Origin: Candidatus Avedoeria danica
Lineage (GTDB): Bacteria > Chloroflexota > Anaerolineae > Epilineales > Epilineaceae
Assembly: GCA_016703025.1 (NCBI GenBank)
Contig: JADJCV010000004.1
Location: forward strand, 1,491,501-1,555,500
Direction: 5' to 3'
DNA: 64,000 bases
The notes beneath the pieces were generated by a model. That model was not told the DNA's origin. It made no database searches and saw only the letters and a list, made by a program, of their open reading frames with translations. The translations under genes were made by a program, and so were the position numbers. Shown piece by piece: positions 1-7,869 of this stretch; position 1 is the stretch's first letter; each line of letters opens with the position of its first letter.

Positions 1-381
1 ATCGTCGTCCTCGGCGCCGGCACCGGCAACCCGTACTTCACGACGGACACCGCCGCGGCGCTGCGGGCGATGGAGCTCGAGTGCGACGTCCTGATCAAGG
101 CCACCAAGGTGGACGGGATCTACTCCGCCGACCCAGCGAAGGATCCGACGGCGGTGCGGTACGACCACCTGTCCTACCGCCAAGCACTCGACGCGGACCT
201 GCGGGTGATGGACCTGACGGCTTTCACGCTGTGTCAGGAGAACGACATGCCGATCATCGTCGTCGACCTCTGGTCGGCGGCCGGTATTACGGATGCGGTA
301 CGCGGCGCGGCCGTCGGCACGCGCGTCGACGCCGTCGACAATCCGTTGTTGGGCGCGGTGCCGGCGCTGGCGGTGCCGTAG
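1..381 (+). CDS. pyrH: UMP kinase, 3' part (5' end outside window)
   Basis: UMP kinase phosphorylates UMP to UDP in the cytoplasm and is the first step towards UTP and CTP. Reading frame 1 is open from base 1, so the gene starts before the window; about 126 codons remain. Visible family signatures are GTGNPYFTTDTAAALRA, the KATKVDGIYSADP segment and VMDLTAFTLC, all in the C-terminal half of bacterial hexameric UMP kinases (amino-acid kinase fold). It lies 39 bases upstream of frr, the usual bacterial order pyrH-frr. The product reads cleanly to a TAG stop. Identity is secure; only the missing N-terminus cannot be assessed. Confidence 0.95.
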   Translation: MVVLGAGTGNPYFTTDTAAALRAMELECDVLIKATKVDGIYSADPAKDPTAVRYDHLSYRQALDADLRVMDLTAFTLCQENDMPIIVVDLWSAAGITDAVRGAAVGTRVDAVDNPLLGAVPALAVP

Positions 382-420
382 CGACGGGCGGCTTCGGCCC
401 GCATCGAACAGGAGGATCGG

Positions 421-981
421 ATGCACGGTGAGACGAGCGAAGAGATCCTGATGGACGCCGAGATGCGCATGGATGGCGCCGTGTCGTCGCTGGACCACGA
501 TCTGGCCGGCTTCCGCTCCGGGCGCGCCTCGACCGGCCTCGTCGACCGCATCCTCGTCGACTACTACGGCACCCCGACGCCGATCTCGCAGTGCGCCACC
601 GTCGGGACGCCCGAAGCGAACATGATCACGATCCGGCCGTGGGACGTGTCGACGCTGCCCAAGATCGAGAAGGCGATCCGGACTTCGGATGCCGGGCTGA
701 ACCCGTCCAGCGACGGACAGATCGTCCGGATCAGCGTCCCGCCGCTGAGCGAGGAGCGGCGCGCCGAGCTGACGAAGCTCGTCCTGCGCCGCACCGAGGA
801 AGCGCGCGTCGCCATCCGCAACGTCCGACGCGACGCGGTGCACGCGCTCGACAAGCTGGATCACATCTCCGAGGACACGCTGCACGACGCCAAAGACGAC
901 CTGCAGAAGCTGACCGACAAGCACGTGCACACCGTCGATCAGCTGGGCGAACGCAAGACGACCGAGCTGCGCGAAGTCTGA
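421..981 (+). CDS. frr: Ribosome recycling factor
   Basis: Ribosome recycling factor splits post-termination 70S ribosomes together with EF-G. The 186-residue product matches the family length (about 185). Typical segments are the N-terminal helix with RMDGAVSSLDHDLAGFRSGRAS, the PIRP-like patch (ITIRPWDVSTLPKIEKAI) and the C-terminal three-helix bundle with RRTEEARVAIRNVRRDA. The ATG at 421 is preceded by a strong AGGAGG at about 410-415. It sits between pyrH and uppS, and the next gene begins only 5 bases after its stop, so the three are probably co-transcribed. Confidence 0.97.
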   Translation: MHGETSEEILMDAEMRMDGAVSSLDHDLAGFRSGRASTGLVDRILVDYYGTPTPISQCATVGTPEANMITIRPWDVSTLPKIEKAIRTSDAGLNPSSDGQIVRISVPPLSEERRAELTKLVLRRTEEARVAIRNVRRDAVHALDKLDHISEDTLHDAKDDLQKLTDKHVHTVDQLGERKTTELREV

Positions 982-986
982 CCCCC

Positions 987-1799
987 GTGGCCGCCCGCCC
1001 GCCCGCCACCGCGAAGCCCGCCGCCGATGCCGCGCCGCCCGAAAGGGCTCGGCCGGCGCGTCCGCAGCACATCGCCGTCATCATGGACGGCAACGGCCGC
1101 TGGGCGCGCCGCCGCGGCCTGCCGCGCCTGGCGGGGCACCGCGCCGGCACGGAGGCGCTGCGACGGGTCATCGAGGCGTGCGTCGAGTTCGAGGTCCCGA
1201 TCCTGACGATCTACGCCTTCTCGACCGAGAACTGGAAGCGCCCGCCGCACGAGGTGCGCGGCCTCATGTTCCTGCTCGAGGAGGTCATCGAGCGCCAGCT
1301 CGACGCCCTGGATCAGAACGGCGTCCAGATCCGCCACATCGGCTGGCTGGACCACGTGCCGGACAACCTCCGCCGCGCGATCGCCCGCGCGATCGAGCGC
1401 ACGGCCAAGAACGACCGCCTGATCCTGAACGTCGCCTTCAACTACGGCAGCCGCCACGAGATCGTGCGCGCCGTCCGCCGGATCGTCGCCGACGCCGTGC
1501 CGCCCGAGGAGATCGACGAGGCGACGATCGAGCGCTATCTCGAGACCGCCGGCCTGCCCGACCCCGACCTGATCATCCGCACCTCCGGCGAGATGCGCCT
1601 TTCCAACTTCCTGCTCTGGCAGGCCGCGTACGCCGAGATCTACGCCACGCCGACGCTCTGGCCCGACTTCGGGCGCGATGAACTGAGGCGCGCGCTGGAC
1701 AGCTACGCGCAGCGCGAGCGGCGGTACGGGGGGCGGTTGGACGAGGCGGGGGGTGAGGTGGGCGAGGGGGCGGCGGTCGGTGTGGGCGAGGCGGGATGA
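987..1799 (+). CDS. uppS: Undecaprenyl diphosphate synthase (isoprenyl transferase)
   Basis: A cis-prenyltransferase that adds isopentenyl diphosphate units to farnesyl diphosphate, making the lipid carrier for peptidoglycan and other envelope glycans. The GTG at 987 is preferred: it lies 5 bases after the frr stop and gives 270 residues, against roughly 250 for the family; a longer upstream reading would run inside frr. The hallmark IMDGNGRWA carries the catalytic Asp at residue 34, followed by RLAGHRAGTEALR, YAFSTENWKRP, NVAFNYGSR, DLIIRTSGEMRLSNF and LWQAAYAEI. The N-terminal 25 residues are Ala/Pro-rich and probably disordered. Its C5 substrate would come from the mevalonate genes at 55-59 kb (inference). 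Confidence 0.95.
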   Translation: MAARPPATAKPAADAAPPERARPARPQHIAVIMDGNGRWARRRGLPRLAGHRAGTEALRRVIEACVEFEVPILTIYAFSTENWKRPPHEVRGLMFLLEEVIERQLDALDQNGVQIRHIGWLDHVPDNLRRAIARAIERTAKNDRLILNVAFNYGSRHEIVRAVRRIVADAVPPEEIDEATIERYLETAGLPDPDLIIRTSGEMRLSNFLLWQAAYAEIYATPTLWPDFGRDELRRALDSYAQRERRYGGRLDEAGGEVGEGAAVGVGEAG

Positions 1800-1836
1800 C
1801 CGGCTGTTGCGCCGAAGTGGATGAGGGTCGGAGCGC

Positions 1837-2736
1837 GTGAGCAACCTGGCCAAGCGGATCGCGAGCGCGGCGGTGATGGTGCCGCTCGTTTTGGCTGCCG
1901 TGATGTGGTCGCCGGCGTGGCTTTGGACGATCGGCGTCAGCCTCGTCGCCGGTGTCGCGGCACGCGAGATCGGGACCTTGGCGTTGCAAGCGGGCATCGA
2001 CGTGTCTCCGGGCTTCGTTGCGATCGGGACCGTGGCCCTGTCGTGGGTCGCGGCCGAACTGTTGGGTCGTCCCGAGTGGCATCTGAGCGGCGACGCGCTG
2101 CTGGCCTTGTTCGCCGTGCTCGTCGTCGCCGCCTTCGTGGATCAACTTGTGCGACGTCCCGAGCGGCGGTCCGCGGCCGCATGGGCGATCGCGATTGCCG
2201 TCCCGCTGTACGTGGGCGGCATGGCCACGTTTGTAATCCGCCTGCGCACGATGGACGACAGCGCGTTCTGGGTGCTGTGCCTGCTCGTGCTCGTGTGGGT
2301 GAACGACAGCGCTGCGTACTTCGGCGGCCGCGCGCTCGGCAAGCACCCGATGGCGCCGGCGCTGAGCCCGAAAAAGACGTGGGAGGGACTGCTCGTCGGC
2401 ACGTTCGTCACGATCGCCGTCGCGTGCCTCGGGTTCGTGGTCGTCTATTACGTGATCGAAAGCAACAGTTACGTCTTCGGCGGTTCGGGACCTGCATCGC
2501 CATGGATGTCCGGTGAAATGCTTGCAAAGTGGGTCGGGATGGTCGCACTGCTCGGCGCGGCGGTATCCATCGCCGGCCCGCTCGGCGACCTCTCCCACTC
2601 GTTCATCAAACGCCAGTTCGGCGCCAAGGATTCGTCCAACATGATCCCCGGCCACGGCGGCGTCTGGGACCGGATCGACAGCCTGCTCTTCGCCGCCCCG
2701 GTCGTCTACCTCTTCGCCCGCCTGCTGGGCGTATAG
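1837..2736 (+). CDS. cdsA: Phosphatidate cytidylyltransferase (CDP-diglyceride synthase)
   Basis: An integral membrane enzyme that makes CDP-diacylglycerol from CTP and phosphatidic acid, the branch point for phospholipids. The 299-residue product has about eight hydrophobic segments and ends in the family signature GDLSHSFIKRQFGAKDSSN followed by PGHGGVWDRIDSL, where the Asp and Lys residues bind metal and CTP. Start is GTG at 1837. In many bacteria cdsA is followed by dxr (MEP pathway) and rseP; here neither follows and an unrelated sensor gene begins 4 bases after the stop. This fits an organism using mevalonate instead of the MEP route, though dxr could be elsewhere. Confidence 0.94.
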   Translation: MSNLAKRIASAAVMVPLVLAAVMWSPAWLWTIGVSLVAGVAAREIGTLALQAGIDVSPGFVAIGTVALSWVAAELLGRPEWHLSGDALLALFAVLVVAAFVDQLVRRPERRSAAAWAIAIAVPLYVGGMATFVIRLRTMDDSAFWVLCLLVLVWVNDSAAYFGGRALGKHPMAPALSPKKTWEGLLVGTFVTIAVACLGFVVVYYVIESNSYVFGGSGPASPWMSGEMLAKWVGMVALLGAAVSIAGPLGDLSHSFIKRQFGAKDSSNMIPGHGGVWDRIDSLLFAAPVVYLFARLLGV

Positions 2737-2740
2737 CGTT

Positions 2741-4705
2741 GTGATGGCCATGGGCCCGCTGCTCATCGAAATCCTCCGCCGCCTGAACCTCGTCCTCGCC
2801 AGCACGACGGTCCTCTTCGCGTTCAGCCTGCTGGCGTACCTCTTCGTCTACAACGTCCGCAACCCGGTCGCGCGCGCCTTCGTGCGCGTGCTGGCGCTCG
2901 TGACGATCGTCTACATCGGCGACGTGTTCCTGGCCGCCGCGCGGCTGGATGCGGCGAACCCGGCGACGCGGTTCTGGTTGCACTTCGAGTGGATCGGCGT
3001 CGCGCTCGTGGCGCCGGCGTTCTACCACATGGGCAGCGCGCTGCTGGCGACGACCGGGCGGGCGCCGGCGCGCAATGGGTTCTATGTCTTGCTGGCGTGG
3101 GCGATGGGCCTCGTTGCCCTGGCCGACGCGCTGTTCACGCAGCAGATCGTCGGGGTGCCGTTCGGGCCGGCCGGCGCGGTGCGCCTTGCCCCCGGACCGC
3201 TGTTCGGCGTGTTCGCGCTCGGCTTCGCGTTCTGGACGGCGGGCGGGACGTGGCACGTCTGGCGTGCCCGCGCGCGCGCGTTGACGCCCCGGTCGCGGCG
3301 GCGCAACGCCTCGCTGCTCGTGGCCGTCGTCGCACCGCTGTCCGTCTTCCCGTATCTCGCGGTCGGCGGTGCGACGATCGCGGCCAGCCCGGCCATCTGG
3401 CACGCCGTCAACATCGCCGCCAACGCGGCGCTGGCGGCGATGCTCGTCCTCGTGGCGTACGGCGTCGCGTTCAACGGCACGCTGACGCCCGAACGCGCGG
3501 TGCGGCGCGACTTCGTGAAGTACCTCGTTCACGGCCCCGCGCTCGGTGCGTTCGCGCTCCTCATGCTGCAGTCCGTGCCGCGACGGCTCGAGCTGAGCCT
3601 CGGGCTGCCGCGCGACGCCGTGCTCAGCTTGGCGGTCGTGCTCGGGATCGTCGGCTATCAGTTCATGGTGCGCGCGGCCAAGCCGTACGTCGACCGCATC
3701 ATCTTCGGGGGCGAGGGTCCCGACGTGATGTGGCTGCGCCGCCTCGACGAGCGGTTGCTGACCGCGCACGACCTCGAACAGCTCTTCGAGAACATCATCG
3801 CCATCCTCTGCGACCGGCTGCGCGTCACGACGGGCTGCATCATCGGCCTCGGCGAGGGACGGCCGGTCGTGGACGCATGGACGGGCGAGCGGGCGCGGAC
3901 GCTGGCGCTGTTGGCGGGGATCGACCTGCCCGAGCTGGCGCAGCGGGCGGATGCCGACGGGTACGCCGGCACGCACCAGGACTTCCGCATCTACGCCCTG
4001 CGCGCCAGCGGCGGCGGCGCGTTCCTCGGGCTGCTGGCCGTCGAGGACCCGGCCCGCACGCTCGCGCCCGACGAGGCGGCCACGGTCGCGTCGTTGGTGG
4101 CGGCGGCGCAGGAGGCGCTCGAGGAGCGTGTCATCCAGCAGCGCGTGCTGGCGAGCTTGCGCGCGCTCGAACCCGAGCTCGAAGGCGTGCAGCGCATGCG
4201 CGGCGCGCTCGAACCGGTGGCCGGCGGCACGGCCGAGCTGCCGGACGGCGCGGCGACCGAGGACGCGACGACGCCCGCGAGCGACGCGGCGTTCACCGGC
4301 TGGGTGCGGGACGCGCTGGCCCACTACTGGGGCGGGCCGAAGCTGTCCGAGAGCCCGCTCCTCGGCCTCGGCGTCGTGCGGCGGGCGCTGACGGAGCACG
4401 ACGGCAACCCGGGCCGCGCGATCCGTTCCGTGCTCGAGCAGGCCCTCGAGCAGCTGAAGCCGGACGACGGCGAGCGGAGCCCGACGGCCAGCCAGTGGCT
4501 GCTCTACAACATCCTCGAACTGAAGTTCGTTCGCGGTCACACCGTGCGCGAGATCGCCGAGCGCCTGGCGTTGTCCGAGAGCGACCTCTATCGCAAGCAA
4601 CGCGTGGCGATAGAGGCGTTGGCGCAGCAGCTGGCGGTGATGGAGGCGGGCGCGAGCACAAGATTGCGCACGCCGGGCCGGACGTCTACCATCCCCGCAG
4701 AGTGA
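2741..4705 (+). CDS. Membrane sensor protein: N-terminal multi-TM domain, GAF domain, C-terminal HTH
   Basis: No experimentally known gene is recognised. The 654-residue product starts at GTG 2741 or ATG 2744, just after cdsA. Residues about 1-320 hold seven or eight hydrophobic helices resembling the 7TM input domain of histidine kinases. Residues about 340-470 look like a GAF domain (RLDERLLTAHDLEQLFENI, then the core VTTGCIIGLGEG and FLGLLAVEDPARTLAPDEAA). Residues about 590-640 form a helix-turn-helix of sigma-70 region 4 type (LKFVRGHTVREIAERLALS). No kinase HATPase domain or phospho-acceptor His box is visible, so it is best read as a membrane-bound one-component regulator. Ligand and target genes are unknown. 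Confidence 0.7.
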   Translation: MMAMGPLLIEILRRLNLVLASTTVLFAFSLLAYLFVYNVRNPVARAFVRVLALVTIVYIGDVFLAAARLDAANPATRFWLHFEWIGVALVAPAFYHMGSALLATTGRAPARNGFYVLLAWAMGLVALADALFTQQIVGVPFGPAGAVRLAPGPLFGVFALGFAFWTAGGTWHVWRARARALTPRSRRRNASLLVAVVAPLSVFPYLAVGGATIAASPAIWHAVNIAANAALAAMLVLVAYGVAFNGTLTPERAVRRDFVKYLVHGPALGAFALLMLQSVPRRLELSLGLPRDAVLSLAVVLGIVGYQFMVRAAKPYVDRIIFGGEGPDVMWLRRLDERLLTAHDLEQLFENIIAILCDRLRVTTGCIIGLGEGRPVVDAWTGERARTLALLAGIDLPELAQRADADGYAGTHQDFRIYALRASGGGAFLGLLAVEDPARTLAPDEAATVASLVAAAQEALEERVIQQRVLASLRALEPELEGVQRMRGALEPVAGGTAELPDGAATEDATTPASDAAFTGWVRDALAHYWGGPKLSESPLLGLGVVRRALTEHDGNPGRAIRSVLEQALEQLKPDDGERSPTASQWLLYNILELKFVRGHTVREIAERLALSESDLYRKQRVAIEALAQQLAVMEAGASTRLRTPGRTSTIPAE

Positions 4706-4738
4706 AGATGGGTTCGTGGCAAGAGGAGCGGACGGACG

Positions 4739-5605
4739 ATGAAGTGGCGTGAACTGCGGCGCAGCGAGAACGTCGAGGACCGGCGGCGGATATCCGGGCC
4801 GGCAGTGGCCGGCAGCGTTGGCGGCATCGGGCTGCTCATCGTCTTGGCGTTCAGCCTCCTCACCGGCGCGGACCCGCAGGACCTCATCGAGGTCATCGAG
4901 CAGACGGGCGGCGCTCAGGTGCCAGTGTCCGAGGCGAACCTGTCGGCCGAGGATCAAGAACGGGGCGATTTCATCGCGGCCGTGCTCGGCAGCACCGAGG
5001 ATGTCTGGTCAGCCGAGTTCTCCGAGAGCGGCGCGGACTACCCGCCACCGGACCTCGTCCTGTTCACGGAGGCGGTGGCGTCGGCCTGCGGCAACGCCAG
5101 CGCGGCGATGGGACCGTTCTACTGCCCGGCCGACCAGAAGGTGTACATCGACCTGAGCTTCTATCAGATGCTGCAGGAGCGCTTCGGTGCGCCGGGCGAC
5201 TTCGCTCAGGCGTACGTCATCGCCCACGAGGTCGGCCACCACATCCAGAACGTGCTCGGCACATCCGGCCAGGTCGAGGCAGCGCGCCGTCAATCCTCGT
5301 CTGCCGAGGGCAACGAGCTCTCCGTCCGCCTCGAGCTGCAGGCCGACTGCTTCGCCGGCATGTGGGCGCGCAACGGCCAGGAGATGATGGGCATGTTGGA
5401 GGAAGGCGACATCGAAGAGGCGCTGAACGCCGCCGAGGCGATCGGCGACGACCGACTCCAGAAGCAGGCGCAGGGCTATGTCGTGCCGGACGCCTTTACG
5501 CACGGCACGTCCGAGCAGCGCGCGTCGTGGTTTGCCCGCGGCTTGAACGAGGGATCCATGGAGCGGTGCGACACGTTCAGCGGATCGATCGACATCGACC
5601 GGTGA
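4739..5605 (+). CDS. ypfJ: Neutral zinc metallopeptidase, YpfJ family
   Basis: A membrane-anchored putative metallopeptidase of the YpfJ/zinc_peptidase family. The 288-residue product begins with the family's conserved opening (MKWRELRRSENVEDRR), has one transmembrane helix at about residues 20-42, and carries the zinc motif HEVGHH with the first His at residue 163. The later segment LQADCFAGMWARN supplies the expected third metal-ligand region. The final part (QKQAQGYVVPDAFTHGTSEQRASWFARG) is also typical. ATG 4739 follows a GAGGAG box at about 4721-4728. The physiological substrate is unknown for the family, and the gene has no obvious functional link to its neighbours. Confidence 0.9.
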   Translation: MKWRELRRSENVEDRRRISGPAVAGSVGGIGLLIVLAFSLLTGADPQDLIEVIEQTGGAQVPVSEANLSAEDQERGDFIAAVLGSTEDVWSAEFSESGADYPPPDLVLFTEAVASACGNASAAMGPFYCPADQKVYIDLSFYQMLQERFGAPGDFAQAYVIAHEVGHHIQNVLGTSGQVEAARRQSSSAEGNELSVRLELQADCFAGMWARNGQEMMGMLEEGDIEEALNAAEAIGDDRLQKQAQGYVVPDAFTHGTSEQRASWFARGLNEGSMERCDTFSGSIDIDR

Positions 5606-5677
5606 GCCGGCGGAACGCGTCGGGCCTTTGAAGCGGCGCGCGCCGTCTCGGCGACGTTCCCGGGCGGCCCGCGGCTG

Positions 5678-5713
5678 TGGACCCCCCTCGGATCGCGTCG
5701 TACAATCCCCGCG
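5678..5713 (+). promoter_or_regulatory. Candidate leaderless promoter of the cysteine desulfurase gene
   Basis: A -10-like TACAAT at 5701-5706 lies only 7 bases before the ATG at 5714. A weak -35-like TGGACC at 5678-5683 is spaced 17 bases away. No Shine-Dalgarno sequence fits in the gap. Transcription from this -10 would begin at or next to the start codon, giving a leaderless mRNA. This is inferred from sequence alone. Confidence 0.5.
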
Positions 5714-6886
5714 ATGAAGACCGACCGCCTCATCTACCTCGACCACTCGGCCACGACGCCCGTTGCGCCGGACGTGATCGAGGCCATGATGCCGTACCTC
5801 ACGACGTGCTTCGGCAACGCATCGGGTGCGTACGGCCTCGCCCGCAAGTCCCGCGGCGCGCTCGAACGCGCGCGGTCGTCGGTGGCGGAGCGGATCGGCA
5901 GCCAGCCATACGAGATCGTCTTCACGTCCGGCGGCTCGGAGAGCGACAACCTGGCGATCCGCGGCGTCGCCCATGCCTGGCGGGCGGCCGGGAACGCGGG
6001 CGGGCACGTGATCACGAGCGCGGTGGAGCACGAGGCCGTCCTGGCGACGGCGCATTGCCTCGAGCACGAGGGGTTCGACGTCACGGTCGTCGGCGTCGAC
6101 GAGACGGGGCGGGTGCGGGTCGACGAAGTGCTCGGCGCCGTCCGGTCCGACACGTGCCTCGTCAGCTTGATGCTCGCGAACAACGAAGTCGGCACGCTCC
6201 AGCCGGTGGCCGAGGTCGGCGCGGCGCTCCGGCCGCGGGGCATCCGCGTCCACACGGACGCCGTACAGGCCGGGGCGTGGCTCGACATCGATGTGGATGC
6301 GCTGAACGTCGACATGCTCAGCCTGTCGGCCCACAAGTTCTACGGCCCGAAGGGCGTCGGCATCCTCTACGTCCGCGACGGGACGACGCTCGAGCCGACG
6401 CAGACCGGCGGCGGACAGGAGCGGCACCGCCGGGCCGGGACAGAGAACGTGGCCGGCGCGGTCGGGCTGGCGGTCGCCCTCGACTGCGCGGCCGCCGACC
6501 GGGCGGCGACGGTGCCGCGGCTGACGGGTCTGCGCGACCGATTGATCGACGCCCTGACGGCCGATCCGTCCATTCTGCTCACCGGCCACCGCACGGAGCG
6601 CATGCCGAACCACGCCTCGTTCTGCATCGCCGACGTCCGCGCGGACGTCCTCCTGCTCGGCCTCGACATGCACGGCATCTGCGCTTCGAGCGGCTCGGCG
6701 TGCTCCAGCGGCAAGGTCGAGCCGTCGCACGTCCTCTCGGCGATGGGCGTCGGGCCGGAGCTGGCGACCGGGGCGCTGCGCTTCAGCCTCGGGCGAAGCA
6801 CGACGGTTGAGGACATCGACGCCGTGCTGGACGTGCTGCCCGATCTGGTGGCGCGGCTGCGGGGTGTTGGTGCGGTGCGGCCCTGA
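5714..6886 (+). CDS. Cysteine desulfurase (NifS/IscS type)
   Basis: A PLP enzyme that removes sulfur from L-cysteine as a protein-bound persulfide, feeding Fe-S cluster and thio-cofactor assembly. The 390-residue product has the family start YLDHSATTPV, the EHEAVL motif, the PLP-binding lysine K208 in SLSAHKFYGPKG, and the persulfide cysteine C330 in SSGSACSSG, so it is a group I (NifS/IscS) enzyme. No scaffold protein gene (iscU/sufU) is adjacent. Its position directly upstream of the Fe-S-rich complex I genes is suggestive, but a separate promoter precedes nuoB1. The symbol is left blank because NifS, IscS and related paralogues cannot be told apart here. Confidence 0.93.
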   Translation: MKTDRLIYLDHSATTPVAPDVIEAMMPYLTTCFGNASGAYGLARKSRGALERARSSVAERIGSQPYEIVFTSGGSESDNLAIRGVAHAWRAAGNAGGHVITSAVEHEAVLATAHCLEHEGFDVTVVGVDETGRVRVDEVLGAVRSDTCLVSLMLANNEVGTLQPVAEVGAALRPRGIRVHTDAVQAGAWLDIDVDALNVDMLSLSAHKFYGPKGVGILYVRDGTTLEPTQTGGGQERHRRAGTENVAGAVGLAVALDCAAADRAATVPRLTGLRDRLIDALTADPSILLTGHRTERMPNHASFCIADVRADVLLLGLDMHGICASSGSACSSGKVEPSHVLSAMGVGPELATGALRFSLGRSTTVEDIDAVLDVLPDLVARLRGVGAVRP

Positions 6887-6910
6887 GGCGCCGCGTCGTC
6901 CTGCGGGCCT

Positions 6911-6936
6911 TTGACCCCCTCCCCCCCCCGTATAAT
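6911..6936 (+). promoter_or_regulatory. Candidate promoter upstream of nuoB1
   Basis: TTGACC at 6911-6916 and a perfect TATAAT at 6931-6936 lie upstream of nuoB1 (ATG 6984). The spacer is 14 bases, shorter than the usual 16-18, so the -10 box is more convincing than the pair. A run of nine or more C residues sits in the spacer and could carry a length error. The 5' UTR would be about 40 bases. Confidence 0.45.
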
Positions 6937-6983
6937 CGCCCGCGCCGTACCTTGCGACGCAAGGCTCCCGCCGAGGAACCGCG

Positions 6984-7859
6984 ATGGCAGACGATCCGAC
7001 CCCCGTTCTTGCGCCGAGCCGCGCATCGGCCCCGACCCGCTTCGTCACCCCCACGATCGATCCCGACGTCCTTGAGTCGTGGACGTCGTACGTGCAGCGG
7101 TTCGAGAACGACGAAGCGTTCATCCAGGGCCAGATCGAGCAGAGCGTCATGGTGACGACGTTCGATCGCCTGATCAAGATGGTCGACGGCGTCTACAACT
7201 GGGGGCGCAGGTCCTCGATCTGGCCCCTTCAGTTCGGCCTCGCGTGCTGCGCGATCGAGATGATCTCGACCGCCGCCAGCCGCTTCGACATCGACCGCTT
7301 CGGCGCCGGGCTCTTCCGTCCGAGCCCGCGGCAGGCCGACCTGATGATCGTCAGCGGCACCGTGACGAAGAAGATGGTCCCGCAGATCGTCCGCCTCTGG
7401 AACCAGATGCCCGAGCCGCGCTACTGCCTGTCGATGGGCGCCTGCGCGACCGGCGGCGGACCGTTCAAGGAAGGCTACAACGTCGTCAGCGGGATCGACC
7501 AGTTCATCCCGGTCGACGTGTACGTGCCCGGCTGCCCCCCGACGCCGCAGGCGCTGCTGCACGGCCTGATCGCCCTGCAGCGGAAGATCGACGGCCAGAG
7601 CATCAAGAACGTCAGCTGGTATGGGCGCGATCCGCTGCCGGAGGTGCCGGTGCCGGTCCTCGGACCGGATCTCGTCGACCTGCGCCAGCTGCCCGACATC
7701 CAGGCGCGCGCGGCCGAGCTCGGCGCGCTTTCGCCCGAGGAGCTCGCGGCGATGCAGGCGGGCGCCGGCGCCGCAGCGGCGGGCACAGAGGGTGGGATCA
7801 GTGCGGTCATGGCCGAGCGGCTGGCGATCTGGCGCGAGCGCGTGGCGTCGAAGGGCTGA
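6984..7859 (+). CDS. nuoB: NADH-quinone oxidoreductase subunit B, copy 1 (extended)
   Basis: NuoB sits in the Q-module of complex I and holds the terminal [4Fe-4S] cluster N2, which passes electrons to quinone. All four cluster ligands are visible: the double Cys in FGLACCAIEM, the Cys in MGACATGGGP and the Cys in PGCPPTPQ. At 291 residues it is much longer than copy 2 (187): it has about 40 extra N-terminal residues (Pro/Ala/Thr-rich, then a helical segment) and about 80 extra C-terminal residues rich in Ala and Glu after YGRDPLPEVP. It heads a B-CD-I group, an extra set of Q-module genes. Function is inferred to parallel canonical NuoB; the tails have no recognised role. Confidence 0.92.
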   Translation: MADDPTPVLAPSRASAPTRFVTPTIDPDVLESWTSYVQRFENDEAFIQGQIEQSVMVTTFDRLIKMVDGVYNWGRRSSIWPLQFGLACCAIEMISTAASRFDIDRFGAGLFRPSPRQADLMIVSGTVTKKMVPQIVRLWNQMPEPRYCLSMGACATGGGPFKEGYNVVSGIDQFIPVDVYVPGCPPTPQALLHGLIALQRKIDGQSIKNVSWYGRDPLPEVPVPVLGPDLVDLRQLPDIQARAAELGALSPEELAAMQAGAGAAAAGTEGGISAVMAERLAIWRERVASKG

Positions 7860-7869
7860 GGAACAAACC

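Noticed and set aside
2606..4957. A long antisense open frame (783 codons) on the minus strand over the sensor gene
   Set aside because: It is the reverse shadow of a GC-rich gene; its product is Arg/Gly/Ala low-complexity with no family motif, while the plus strand encodes clear domains.
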